DNA of 41,743 nucleotides, taken from contig JAEDOC010000002.1 of NCBI GenBank assembly GCA_016302185.1, forward strand, positions 1 to 41,743, given 5' to 3'. The translations under genes were made by a program, and so were the position numbers. The notes beneath the pieces are model-generated. The model saw only the letters and a list, made by a program, of their open reading frames with translations. It was not told the DNA's origin and ran no database searches. The stretch is from Clostridium sp. GTDB taxonomy: Bacteria > Bacillota > Clostridia > Lachnospirales > Lachnospiraceae. Below are positions 8,259 through 16,874 of this stretch, one piece after another (the stretch's first letter is position 1; each line of letters starts with the position of its first letter).

Positions 8259-8277
8259 TGATATAAATATTATATAT

Positions 8278-8307
8278 TTGAAATCAATAAAAAACAAGTT
8301 ATATTAT
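8278..8307 (+). promoter_or_regulatory. promoter candidate of the V-type ATPase operon
   Basis: TTGAAA (8278-8283) followed by TATATT (8300-8305, spacer 16) or TATTAT (8302-8307, spacer 18). The leader then contains TTCCC-TT-GGGAA (8336-8347), a small hairpin that touches the ribosome binding site. Confidence 0.5.
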
Positions 8308-8359
8308 ATCAGGTAAGTAAAAAGAAGGGTAGGATTTCCCTTGGGAAGGGAGGAAGCAT

Positions 8360-8671
8360 ATGAATACAATCATTAAGCAACTCTCACAGATTGAGGACAA
8401 ATCAGTTGCGATTCTGGCGGATGGCGCGGCAAGGAAGAAAGAACTGTCAAAAGAGTATGAAGCGAAGGCAAAACAGTTTGAGGAAGAACTGAACCGGGAG
8501 ACAGAAGAACAGCTGGCTGGTCTGAAAGCAGAGATGGAAGCGGAGATGGAGCGTCAGTTAAAGAAGCAGGAAGCGGATGCAAAGACATCTATCGAACGGC
8601 TGGAACAGTATTATGAACAGAATCACAGGGAATGTGTGGAACGTCTGTTTCGGGATATGACAGAGGTGTAG
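8360..8671 (+). CDS. V-type ATP synthase subunit H/G (peripheral stalk)
   Basis: 103 residues, almost wholly alpha-helical and charged (Glu/Lys/Gln rich), with heptad-like spacing throughout and no Pro or long hydrophobic stretch. This is the AhaH/NtpF-type stalk subunit that forms a coiled coil with subunit E and links the I subunit to the catalytic head. The assignment rests on composition, size and position as the first gene of the operon, not on a signature motif. AAGGGAGG precedes the ATG. Subunit C starts 3 bp after its stop. Confidence 0.8.
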   Translation: MNTIIKQLSQIEDKSVAILADGAARKKELSKEYEAKAKQFEEELNRETEEQLAGLKAEMEAEMERQLKKQEADAKTSIERLEQYYEQNHRECVERLFRDMTEV

Positions 8672-8674
8672 CCG

Positions 8675-9730
8675 ATGGGAAATCTGTTAAATTATAGTGC
8701 GATTGCTGCCAAGGTACGAGCGATGCGCAGCCGGCTTTTTTCGGCGGAGGATTTCCGGAAACTGGCGATGCAGGAGAGTGTGCCTGCTGCGGTGGAAGTG
8801 TTGAGAGGGTATCCTGCCTATGAAAAGATATTTGAAGGGGCAGAAAGCGGAAATCTCCACCGGGAACAGATAGAGCAGCTTCTTTGGCTTTCTTTGTATC
8901 GTGATTTTTCCGGTTTGTACCGTTTCGCTTCTGTGCGGCAGAGAAAATTTCTGGATCTTTATTTTATGCATTTTGAAGTGGAGCTTCTGAAGCATTGTCT
9001 GCGGAATGTGGCTTCCGGCCGAAGCTCTCCGCCGGATGTACATCTGTATGAGAATTTTTTCCGCCATCATTCCAGACTTGACTTTATATCCCTGGCGGAA
9101 TGTACTTCAATCGGTGATTTTGTAGAGAGGCTGTCGGGCTCTGTCTATGCGAAACCTATGCAGGAGCTTACTGCAGCAGGGGGAATAGCTTTGGCAGATT
9201 ATGTGTCGGCATTGGACACACTCTACTTTACAGAAGTATGGAAGCACGTGATAAAACATCTGGGCCGGGAGGAACAAGAAGCGGTGATGGAGTGTATCGG
9301 GGAAAAGATCGATCTTCTGAATCTGGAATGGATTGCAAGAGCAAAGCAGTATTATCAGTTAAATGGCCGGGCTATTCGGGAATTGCTGATTCCGGTATAC
9401 TATCGTCTGAGAAAAAAGCAGGTGCATGATCTGTCGGAGGCCGAATCATTTGATTCCTTTCTTGACAGTCTGCGGACAACCCGTTATGGCGATCGTGTCT
9501 TTGGAAAAGAGGGGGAAAAACAGGAAACTACGGGATTAAAGCAGTTGTTTCGCTCCCTGTTGAATACGGTGTACGAATCCTCGCGGAAAAAGAATCCCTA
9601 TTCGGCGGCCATTTTAAACAGTTATCTGTATTTTAAAGAAGAAGAGATACGGAAGCTCATCACGATCATCGAGGGCATCCGTTACAGCCTGGACAGGGAG
9701 GAGATTCTTGCCTGTCTGGGAGAGTGTTAG
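8675..9730 (+). CDS. ntpC: V-type ATP synthase subunit C (AC39/d type)
   Basis: 351 residues, helical, with the family-typical start NLLNYSAIAAKVRAMRSRLF and repeated helical bundles (for instance LLWLSLYRDFSGLYRFA and RPxFLDLYFMHFEVELLKHCLRN-like stretch around residues 70-110). In V-type ATPases this funnel-shaped subunit sits on the membrane rotor ring and couples it to the central stalk D/F. Its ribosome binding site GAGGTG overlaps the stop region of the H/G gene, so translation is coupled. The size matches bacterial and archaeal C subunits. Confidence 0.85.
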   Translation: MGNLLNYSAIAAKVRAMRSRLFSAEDFRKLAMQESVPAAVEVLRGYPAYEKIFEGAESGNLHREQIEQLLWLSLYRDFSGLYRFASVRQRKFLDLYFMHFEVELLKHCLRNVASGRSSPPDVHLYENFFRHHSRLDFISLAECTSIGDFVERLSGSVYAKPMQELTAAGGIALADYVSALDTLYFTEVWKHVIKHLGREEQEAVMECIGEKIDLLNLEWIARAKQYYQLNGRAIRELLIPVYYRLRKKQVHDLSEAESFDSFLDSLRTTRYGDRVFGKEGEKQETTGLKQLFRSLLNTVYESSRKKNPYSAAILNSYLYFKEEEIRKLITIIEGIRYSLDREEILACLGEC

Positions 9731-9748
9731 AGCGAGGAGGTACTCATT

Positions 9749-11668
9749 ATGATTGAGCAGATGAGGTTCATCAGTATTTCCGGCCCGAAGGACGATCTGG
9801 ATCGTATGGTGAATCAAGTATTGTCTCATTATGAAATCCAGCTGGAAAATGCTCTTACAGAGCTAAAATCTGTATATAAGCTGGTTCCTTTTCCGGGCAA
9901 TAATCCTTACCGGTCTCCACTGGAAAAAGTGAAGAAGCTGACGGACGGGGTCTGGAAGCAGGAAAAACGGATTCCATCCATGACGGCTGATTCTGCGGTT
10001 TCTCTGGTGGAAGAAACGAGCCGGCTTCTGGAGGAGAGTGAACGGGAGAAGGAAGAATTAAGAAACCGGATCAGGGATATCCATGCGCAGTATGAACAGT
10101 TTAAACTGTATACGGAGCTGGATTTTAATCTTCCGGCGTTGATGAAGTTCCGGCATATCAAATACCGCTTCGGGCGGGTGCTGAAAAAACAGTATGAACA
10201 GCTGGAACATTTCGCGGAGTCCTCAGAGGATACGATCCTGTACAAATGTCATGAGACGGAGCATTACGTTTCGCTGATTTATTTTGTACCGGAGGTGGTT
10301 TCTGACCGGATCGATGCCGTCTTTTCTTCTCTCCAGTTTGAACGGATTTTTCTCCCGGATGAGTATAATGGTACACCGCAGGAGACGGCGGACCGGCTGG
10401 AGCGGGAGATGAATGAGCGGAAAGCACAGCTGGAAGCATTGGAGAAGAAGGAGACGCTCAGCCTTCAGGAGAGGATGGATTCCCTGTGCCGGGCACGGGA
10501 TGTCCTGGAGGCATATCATTCGAATTTTGATGTTCGCCGGTTTGCGGCACTGACCCATGAAAAGGATCATCCCTATTACATCCTGTGCGGGTGGATGACT
10601 GCGGAGGAAGCAGAGAAGCTGAAGGAAGAATTGAAAAACGACAGGGATACCTTCTTTTCTCTGAAGGGAGGGGAAGAGCATGCGGTCGGTCTTCCGCCGA
10701 CAAAGCTGAAGAATCCGGCAATTCTCCGGCCTTTTGAGATGTTTGTGAAGATGTACGGTCTTCCGGCCTACAATGAATTTGATCCGACGCTTTTGATTGC
10801 TGTCACATATTCCGTCTTTTTTGGTTTTATGTTTGGGGATGCGGGGCAGGGCCTTCTTCTGTTTGTGGGCGGGCTTCTGCTTTATAAGACAAAGAAGATG
10901 GATCTGGCGGCGATTCTCTCCTGCTGTGGTATTTCTTCCACTGTGTTCGGACTGCTGTTCGGAAGCGTGTTCGGATTTGAAAATGTGATTCCGGCCTTGT
11001 GGCTGAAACCGACGGAAGCGATGACCAGGCTTCCCTTTGTTGGGCGGCTTAATACAGTTTTTGTAGTGGCGATTGCCCTGGGTATGGGCATGATTTTATT
11101 AACCATGCTTTTGAATATGGCTGCCGGCTTCAAAAACCATGATACGGAAAAAACATGGTTTGATACCAACGGAATGGCCGGATTTGTCTTCTATGCCAGC
11201 CTGGCTGCAGTCATTGTCCTCTATATGACTGGAAAAGCGCTTCCGGCTACCGTGATTCTGACGGTAATGTTTGTGGTTCCGTTGGGACTGATTTTCCTGA
11301 AAGAACCGCTGACTGCACTGGTGGAAAAAAAGTCGGAGAAGATTTCCGGCAGTCTGGGCATGTTTTTTGTTCAGGGATTTTTTGAACTGTTTGAGGTGCT
11401 GTTAAGCTATTTTTCTAATACGCTGTCCTTTGTCCGTGTGGGGGCCTTTGCGGTCAGTCATGCGGCCATGATGCAGGTGGTTCTGATGCTGTCAGGAGCT
11501 GAGAACGGTCACATCAGTATTCCGGTAATTGTGCTTGGCAATCTGTTTGTCTGCGGTATGGAAGGTCTGGTGGTGGGTATTCAGGTACTGCGTCTGGAAT
11601 ATTATGAGCTGTTCAGCCGTTTTTATAAAGGAACCGGCCGTGAGTTCCGGCCGTTCTGTGAGAAGTGA
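9749..11668 (+). CDS. ntpI: V-type ATP synthase subunit I (stator, a-type)
   Basis: 639 residues in two parts. Residues 1-340 are soluble and rich in coiled coil (for example 85-125 and 215-250), the region that binds the peripheral stalks. From about residue 350 on there are seven to eight membrane helices, starting with a VTYSVFFGFMFGDAGQG motif typical of the a/I subunit, and near the end a SFVRVGAFAVSHAAM motif holding the essential arginine that faces the rotor glutamate. AGGAGG precedes the ATG. Subunit K follows after 45 bp. Confidence 0.93.
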   Translation: MIEQMRFISISGPKDDLDRMVNQVLSHYEIQLENALTELKSVYKLVPFPGNNPYRSPLEKVKKLTDGVWKQEKRIPSMTADSAVSLVEETSRLLEESEREKEELRNRIRDIHAQYEQFKLYTELDFNLPALMKFRHIKYRFGRVLKKQYEQLEHFAESSEDTILYKCHETEHYVSLIYFVPEVVSDRIDAVFSSLQFERIFLPDEYNGTPQETADRLEREMNERKAQLEALEKKETLSLQERMDSLCRARDVLEAYHSNFDVRRFAALTHEKDHPYYILCGWMTAEEAEKLKEELKNDRDTFFSLKGGEEHAVGLPPTKLKNPAILRPFEMFVKMYGLPAYNEFDPTLLIAVTYSVFFGFMFGDAGQGLLLFVGGLLLYKTKKMDLAAILSCCGISSTVFGLLFGSVFGFENVIPALWLKPTEAMTRLPFVGRLNTVFVVAIALGMGMILLTMLLNMAAGFKNHDTEKTWFDTNGMAGFVFYASLAAVIVLYMTGKALPATVILTVMFVVPLGLIFLKEPLTALVEKKSEKISGSLGMFFVQGFFELFEVLLSYFSNTLSFVRVGAFAVSHAAMMQVVLMLSGAENGHISIPVIVLGNLFVCGMEGLVVGIQVLRLEYYELFSRFYKGTGREFRPFCEK

Positions 11669-11713
11669 TGTCACAGCAAAAATTGTGAAAAAATGAGAAG
11701 GAGGACATTTATC

Positions 11714-12145
11714 ATGACACTTACCGTAAAAATTCTGTTAACCGCTGCTCTTGTGTTAAGTATTGCAGTTCCTTTTGGCGCTTATGCCGCGGGAGAGAAG
11801 TCCAGAGGAAGATATAAGAGGGCGGTCGCAGCCAATACATTTCTGTTTTTCGGCACCATGGTATTCGCGGTGTGCGTACTGTTTGGAGGAAATGCCTATG
11901 CTGCAGAGACAACGGCTGCTGTTTCTTCCGGAGCCGCAGGCATGGGATATATTGCCGCAGCACTTTCTACCGGGCTTTCCTGCATCGGCGGAGGTGTGGC
12001 CGTATCGGCGGCAGCTTCCGCAGCACTGGGAGCGATCAGCGAGGATTCTTCCATCCTTGGCAAATCGCTGATTTTTGTGGGCCTGGCAGAAGGTGTCTGC
12101 TTATACGGACTGATTATTTCCTTTATGATTATCGGCAGTCTGTAG
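11714..12145 (+). CDS. ntpK: V-type ATP synthase subunit K (rotor ring)
   Basis: 143 residues in four membrane helices (two hairpins). The start is taken at 11714 because AGGAGG (11698-11704) fits it; an in-frame ATG at 11693 has no ribosome binding site. The second hairpin holds the glycine/alanine-rich helix STGLSCIGGGVAVSAA and the carboxylate helix LAEGVCLYGLIISF, whose Glu carries the transported ion. The first hairpin has no acidic residue in its helices, so one ion site per four-helix protomer is expected. Compared by memory with the Na+-binding Enterococcus hirae NtpK, the glutamine before the conserved Gly (SGIAQGK) is Val here and the LPGTQ ligand motif of the first hairpin is missing. 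Confidence 0.9.
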   Translation: MTLTVKILLTAALVLSIAVPFGAYAAGEKSRGRYKRAVAANTFLFFGTMVFAVCVLFGGNAYAAETTAAVSSGAAGMGYIAAALSTGLSCIGGGVAVSAAASAALGAISEDSSILGKSLIFVGLAEGVCLYGLIISFMIIGSL

Positions 12146-12160
12146 AACGGGGCGTTTTAT

Positions 12161-12469
12161 ATGAAAATGTATTTGATCAGTGACAATACCGATACACTGA
12201 CCGGTATGCGCCTGGCGGGCGTGGAAGGTGTGGTTGCCCACAGCCGGGAAGAGGTAACGCGTGCCCTGGATGATGCGTTGGACAGAAAAGATGTGGGGAT
12301 TCTTCTGCTTACCGAAGCACTGGGGCGAAATTATCCGGATCTGGTAAAAGATGTCCGTTCCGGCCGCAAGATGCCTCTTCTGATTGAAATACCGGACCGC
12401 CATGGCACCGGCCGCCGGCCGGACTTTATCACGGCCTATGTGAATGAAGCTATCGGCCTGAAACTCTGA
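12161..12469 (+). CDS. V-type ATP synthase subunit F (central stalk)
   Basis: 102 residues with a Rossmann-like pattern: a short strand MYLISDNTDTLTGMRLAGVEG, then DVGILLLTEAL and MPLLIEIPDRHG. This is the CheY-like small subunit that sits on the D shaft and modulates rotation. The Shine-Dalgarno sequence is poor (GGGGCG), and a second ATG lies 6 bp downstream, so translation may depend on coupling to K, whose stop is 15 bp upstream. Position between K and E/A supports the call. Confidence 0.85.
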   Translation: MKMYLISDNTDTLTGMRLAGVEGVVAHSREEVTRALDDALDRKDVGILLLTEALGRNYPDLVKDVRSGRKMPLLIEIPDRHGTGRRPDFITAYVNEAIGLKL

Positions 12470-12487
12470 CATAACGAGGTGACTGTT

Positions 12488-13075
12488 TTGACGATTGAGA
12501 GTAAACTGAAACATTTTGAAGATATCTGTACCCGCGACGCCACCGAACAATGTGAAAAAATGGTTTCGGATTATGTCGTTTCCCAGGAGGCTGTTTTGAA
12601 GGAACATATGGCGCAGTCCCAGAAAGAGGCTGCGTTTCGAATCCAGACGGAAACAGAAAAGCTTCGCCGGGAGACAAATCGTAAGCTGTCTGTCAGCCAG
12701 ATCGCGATCCGAAGGACAGAGAGTCAGAAGAAGGAGGAGCTGCGGGGGAAAATTTTTTCCGAGCTTCGTGACCGGCTGGCCTGTTTTATGGAGACGCCGC
12801 AGTATGAAACCATGCTGAAGTGTCAGATTCGGAAGGCAAAGGAATTTGCGGGAGAGGAAGAAATTCATATCTATATTGATCCGGCGGATCAGGAGCGGAG
12901 AAATCTGTTATCCATTGAAACCGGATGTGACGTTCGCGTCAGCCGCTATCCGTTTCTGGGAGGAACCAGGGCGGTTATTCTTGCGAAGAATATTCTGATT
13001 GATAATTCCTTTGAGACGAAGCTTAAGGAGGCGGAAGAAGGCTTCCAGTTTATGTTGGGAGGAAAGAAATCATGA
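12488..13075 (+). CDS. V-type ATP synthase subunit E (peripheral stalk)
   Basis: 195 residues from a TTG at 12488, chosen because GAGGTG (12476-12481) lies 6 bp upstream; a GTG at 12479 in the same frame would overlap that site and has none of its own. The N-terminal 95 residues form one long charged helix, the partner of H/G; the C-terminal half is a mixed alpha/beta head with the late IDNSFETKLKEAEEGF motif typical of E subunits, which binds the A/B head. The stop overlaps the start of subunit A (ATGA). Confidence 0.88.
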   Translation: MTIESKLKHFEDICTRDATEQCEKMVSDYVVSQEAVLKEHMAQSQKEAAFRIQTETEKLRRETNRKLSVSQIAIRRTESQKKEELRGKIFSELRDRLACFMETPQYETMLKCQIRKAKEFAGEEEIHIYIDPADQERRNLLSIETGCDVRVSRYPFLGGTRAVILAKNILIDNSFETKLKEAEEGFQFMLGGKKS

Positions 13076-14838
13076 CAGCCAGAGGAACGATTTATGGGAT
13101 TAACGGTCCCATTGTCTATTTAAAGGGAGATTCCGGCTTCCGGATGAATGAGATGGTCTATGTGGGCAGCGAAAACCTGGTGGGTGAGGTAATCGGACTG
13201 ACTTCCGGGAAGACAACCATCGAGGTATACGAGGAAACGACCGGCTTAAAGCCGGGAGAGCCGGTAACCGGAACGGGCGCACCGGTGTCTGCCACACTGG
13301 CCCCGGGAATTCTGACCAGTATTTTTGACGGAATTGAGCGGCCGCTGCGTGCTATTCAGGAGACCGGCGGCTATTACATTGACAGGGGAGTTCATGTAAA
13401 ATCTCTGGATACGGAGAAAAAATGGAAGACTCATCTGACGGTAAAAAAGGGTGATTACGTTTATCCGGGAACGATCCTGGCTGAGGTTGCGGAAACCCGG
13501 GCGATTCTCCACAAGGTAATGGTGCCTCCGGATCTGGAAGGCAGAATTATTTCTGTGGTTTCGGACGGGGAGTATACCATCGAAGAGACTCTGGTAACGC
13601 TTCAGAAAAAGGATGGTTCTGAGCTTCCGATAACTATGACGCAGAAATGGCCGATTCGGGTTCCACGGCCCACCAGCCGCCGTTATCCGGCATCCCAGCC
13701 GTTAATTACAGGACAGAGAATCGTGGATACCCTGTTTCCGTTGGCCAAGGGAGGCACGGCAGCCATTCCGGGCGGTTTCGGCACAGGCAAGACCATGATG
13801 CAGCATCAGATTGCCAAATGGTCGGATGCGGACATCATCATATATATCGGCTGCGGTGAGCGCGGCAATGAGATGACACAGGTATTGGAGGAGTTTTCCC
13901 AGTTGGAGGATCCGAAGACAGGAAATTCTCTGATGGAGAGGACCACCCTGATTGCCAATACCTCCAATATGCCGGTGGCGGCCCGCGAGGCCAGTCTGTA
14001 TTCCGGTCTGACTCTGGCGGAATATTACCGGGATATGGGGTATCATGTGGCGATTATGGCAGATTCTACTTCCCGTTGGGCGGAGGCACTTCGGGAGCTG
14101 TCCGGCCGCCTGGAAGAGATGCCGGCGGAAGAAGGATTTCCTGCGTATCTGGCTTCCCGCCTGTCTCAGTTTTATGAGAGGGCCGGAATGGTACAGAATT
14201 TAAACGGGACTGAGGGCTCGGTATCGATCATCGGTGCGGTTTCTCCGCAGGGCGGTGATTTCTCTGAACCGGTTACCCAGAACACCAAGCGATTCGTCCG
14301 CTGTTTCTGGGGACTGGATAAGAATCTGGCCTATGCCAGACATTTTCCGGCAATTCAGTGGCTGACCAGCTATTCGGAATATTTATCCGATCTGTCCGGC
14401 TGGTATGCCGAGCATGTGGATAAGGATTTTGTGAACGACCGCAATCAGCTGGTGACCATTTTAAACCAGGAGAGCAGCCTGATGGAGATTGTGAAGCTGA
14501 TTGGTTCAGATGTGCTGCCGGATGATCAGAAGCTGATTCTGGAGATTGCCCGGGTGATTCGTCTGGGATTTCTGCAGCAGAATGCATTTCACAAGGATGA
14601 TACCTGTGTGCCGTTAAAGAAACAGTTTCGGATGATGGAGACGATTCTTTATCTTTATGGGAAATGCCGGGCGCTGATTTCTATGGGAATGCCGATGTCC
14701 GTGCTGAAGGAAGAGAAGATATTTGAGCGTATCATTGCCATGAAGTATGATGTTCCCAATGATAAGCCGGAGCTGTTTGATGCTTATAAGAAGCAGATAG
14801 ATGATTTTTATCAGGCTGTCATGGAACGGAACGCATAA
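13072..14838 (+). CDS. ntpA: V-type ATP synthase catalytic subunit A
   Basis: 588 residues. N-terminal beta-barrel (GTIYGINGPIVYLKG), then the A-type bulge insert (about residues 110-195), then the nucleotide-binding core with Walker A GGFGTGKT at residues 234-241 (Lys240 contacts phosphate), the GCGERGNEM motif with the catalytic Glu, Walker B VAIMADSTSRWAEALRE, and a C-terminal helical domain. The A/B hexamer hydrolyses or makes ATP. Length and motifs are complete, so the enzyme should be active. Confidence 0.98.
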   Translation: MTARGTIYGINGPIVYLKGDSGFRMNEMVYVGSENLVGEVIGLTSGKTTIEVYEETTGLKPGEPVTGTGAPVSATLAPGILTSIFDGIERPLRAIQETGGYYIDRGVHVKSLDTEKKWKTHLTVKKGDYVYPGTILAEVAETRAILHKVMVPPDLEGRIISVVSDGEYTIEETLVTLQKKDGSELPITMTQKWPIRVPRPTSRRYPASQPLITGQRIVDTLFPLAKGGTAAIPGGFGTGKTMMQHQIAKWSDADIIIYIGCGERGNEMTQVLEEFSQLEDPKTGNSLMERTTLIANTSNMPVAAREASLYSGLTLAEYYRDMGYHVAIMADSTSRWAEALRELSGRLEEMPAEEGFPAYLASRLSQFYERAGMVQNLNGTEGSVSIIGAVSPQGGDFSEPVTQNTKRFVRCFWGLDKNLAYARHFPAIQWLTSYSEYLSDLSGWYAEHVDKDFVNDRNQLVTILNQESSLMEIVKLIGSDVLPDDQKLILEIARVIRLGFLQQNAFHKDDTCVPLKKQFRMMETILYLYGKCRALISMGMPMSVLKEEKIFERIIAMKYDVPNDKPELFDAYKKQIDDFYQAVMERNA

Positions 14839-14852
14839 GGAGGGATGGAAAT

Positions 14853-16244
14853 ATGGCAATAGAATATCTTGGCTTAAGCTCCTTAAACGGTCCGCTGGCG
14901 ATTCTGGAAGGAGTTTCCGGAGCTGCTTACGATGAGATCGTAGAGATGACGGTGGAAGGAAAAGAAAAAAAGCTGGGCCGCGTGATAGAGTCCTATGCGG
15001 ATAAGGCAGTGATTCAGGTATTTGAGAGCACGGAAAATATGGCGCTGCGCAATACACACACCAGGCTGACGGGCCATCCGATGGAGATTGGCGTTTCTGC
15101 GGAGATGCTGGGCCGTACCTTTGACGGTATCGGCAATCCCATTGACGGTCTGGGGCCTATTCTGGCTGAGAAGAATCTGGATGTGAACGGAAAACCGCTG
15201 AATCCGGTGTCTCGGGAATACCCCCGGAACTATATCCGGACCGGAATCTCGGCAATTGACGGTCTGATGACATTGATTCGCGGGCAGAAGCTGCCGATTT
15301 TTTCTGGTAACGGACTTCCTCATGATAAGCTGGCGGCGCAGATCGTGATGCAGTCTTCTCTGGGGGATGATTCTGAAGAAAAATTTGCTGTGGTTTTTGC
15401 GGCGATGGGGGTCAAATATGACGTGGCGGAATACTTTGAACGGACCTTCCGGGACAGCGGTGTTCTCGATCATGTGGTCATGTTTATCAATCTGGCCAAC
15501 GATCCGGTCATGGAACGTCTGATTACGCCGAAGGTAGCGCTGACGGCAGCAGAGTATCTGGCCTTTGAAAAGGGAATGCACATTCTGGTAATTCTGACTG
15601 ATATGACTTCCTATGCGGAAGCATTGCGTGAGGTTTCCTCCTCGAAGGGAGAGATTCCGTCCAGAAAGGGCTATCCGGGCTACCTCTACAGCGACCTGGC
15701 TTCCATTTATGAGCGTGCAGGTATCGTGGCGGGGAGAAAGGGATCGGTGACTCAGATCCCGATTCTGACCATGCCAAACGATGATATCACCCATCCGATT
15801 CCTGATTTAACCGGCTATATCACAGAGGGGCAGATTGTTCTGGATCGCAGCCTTCACGGGCAGTCTGTCTATCCGCCTATCAGCGTGCTTCCGTCCCTGT
15901 CCCGTCTGATGAAGGACGGAATTGGTGAGGGGTATACCCGGGAGGATCATCAGGCGGTGGCAAATCAGCTGTTCTCCTGTTATGCCAGAGTGGGAGATGC
16001 CAGGGCGCTGGCTTCCGTCATCGGCGAGGATGAACTGTCACCTCTGGATAAAAAGTATCTGGTGTTCGGTCGGGAATTCGAGCATCGGTTTGTGGGCCAG
16101 GAGATTCATGATAACCGGACGATTCTGGATACCCTGCAGATTGGCTGGGAGCTTCTGGGACTACTTCCGAGGGAAGAGTTGGATCGGATTGACACGAAGC
16201 TTCTGGATCGCTATTATCAGCCGTCAACACCGGAACATTCATAA
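14853..16244 (+). CDS. ntpB: V-type ATP synthase non-catalytic subunit B
   Basis: 463 residues. It has the same fold as A without the bulge. The P-loop position reads SGNGLPHDKLAAQI, the degenerate form expected for B, so it binds but does not hydrolyse nucleotide. Other family marks are YPRNYIRTGISAIDG, ILTDMTSYAEALREVSS and GYPGYLYSDLASIYERAG, the last carrying the arginine finger region supplied to the A site. AAGGAGGG lies upstream of the ATG, 14 bp after A. Confidence 0.98.
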   Translation: MAIEYLGLSSLNGPLAILEGVSGAAYDEIVEMTVEGKEKKLGRVIESYADKAVIQVFESTENMALRNTHTRLTGHPMEIGVSAEMLGRTFDGIGNPIDGLGPILAEKNLDVNGKPLNPVSREYPRNYIRTGISAIDGLMTLIRGQKLPIFSGNGLPHDKLAAQIVMQSSLGDDSEEKFAVVFAAMGVKYDVAEYFERTFRDSGVLDHVVMFINLANDPVMERLITPKVALTAAEYLAFEKGMHILVILTDMTSYAEALREVSSSKGEIPSRKGYPGYLYSDLASIYERAGIVAGRKGSVTQIPILTMPNDDITHPIPDLTGYITEGQIVLDRSLHGQSVYPPISVLPSLSRLMKDGIGEGYTREDHQAVANQLFSCYARVGDARALASVIGEDELSPLDKKYLVFGREFEHRFVGQEIHDNRTILDTLQIGWELLGLLPREELDRIDTKLLDRYYQPSTPEHS

Positions 16245-16256
16245 GGAGGAGAAAAC

Positions 16257-16874
16257 GTGAATCTCAATGCATTTCCTACCAAGGGAAATTTAATTCTGGC
16301 GAAAAATTCTCTGGCGCTGGCAACCCAGGGCTATGGCTTGATGGATAAAAAGAGAAATATTCTTCTCAGGGAATTGATGGGACTGATTGACCGGGCGAAG
16401 AATATCCAGTCGGAGATAGATTCGACGTTTACGGCGGCCTATCAGGCGCTGCAGAAGGCCAATATTGAGTTGGGAATCCATTTCGTGGAAGAGATTGCGG
16501 GTTCGATTCCGGTGGAAGATTCCATTCGTGTGAAGGCCCGGAGTATCATGGGAACAGAGATTCCGCTGGTAGAGTATACACCGCAGAGAAAGGAACGGCC
16601 TCCCTACTCTCTCTACAGCACCAGCGATTCTCTGGACGAGGCCTGTCTGGCTTTTGAGCGGGTAAAGAAGCTGACAGCGGAGCTCTCCATGGTGGAGACC
16701 TCCGCATATCGTCTGGCAGAAAGCATTAAGAAGACGCAGAAACGTGCCAATGCGTTAAAAAACATTACCATTCCGGCGTATCAGACGCTGGTAACCGATA
16801 TCTCCAATGCACTGGAGGAAAAGGATCGGGAAGAATTTACCAGGCTGAAGGTAATTAAAAAGAGAAGCAGTTAA
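16257..16874 (+). CDS. ntpD: V-type ATP synthase subunit D (central shaft)
   Basis: 205 residues starting at GTG 16257, with AAGGAGGAG just upstream. Family marks are the N-terminal PTKGNLILAKNSLALA helix and the C-terminal TQKRANALKNITIPAY helix, which together form the antiparallel coiled-coil rotor shaft inside the A/B ring. It is the last gene of the operon. No terminator follows; its TAA shares the four bases TTAA (16871-16874) with the stop codon of the convergent ZIP gene. Confidence 0.97.
   Translation: MNLNAFPTKGNLILAKNSLALATQGYGLMDKKRNILLRELMGLIDRAKNIQSEIDSTFTAAYQALQKANIELGIHFVEEIAGSIPVEDSIRVKARSIMGTEIPLVEYTPQRKERPPYSLYSTSDSLDEACLAFERVKKLTAELSMVETSAYRLAESIKKTQKRANALKNITIPAYQTLVTDISNALEEKDREEFTRLKVIKKRSS

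Noticed and set aside
11693..11713. Longer subunit K beginning at ATG 11693
   Set aside because: That ATG overlaps the AGGAGG region serving the ATG at 11714 and adds a charged segment ahead of the first membrane helix.
14883..15794. Long minus-strand frame opposite V-ATPase subunit B
   Set aside because: No family resemblance, His/Arg-rich shadow of a conserved gene.
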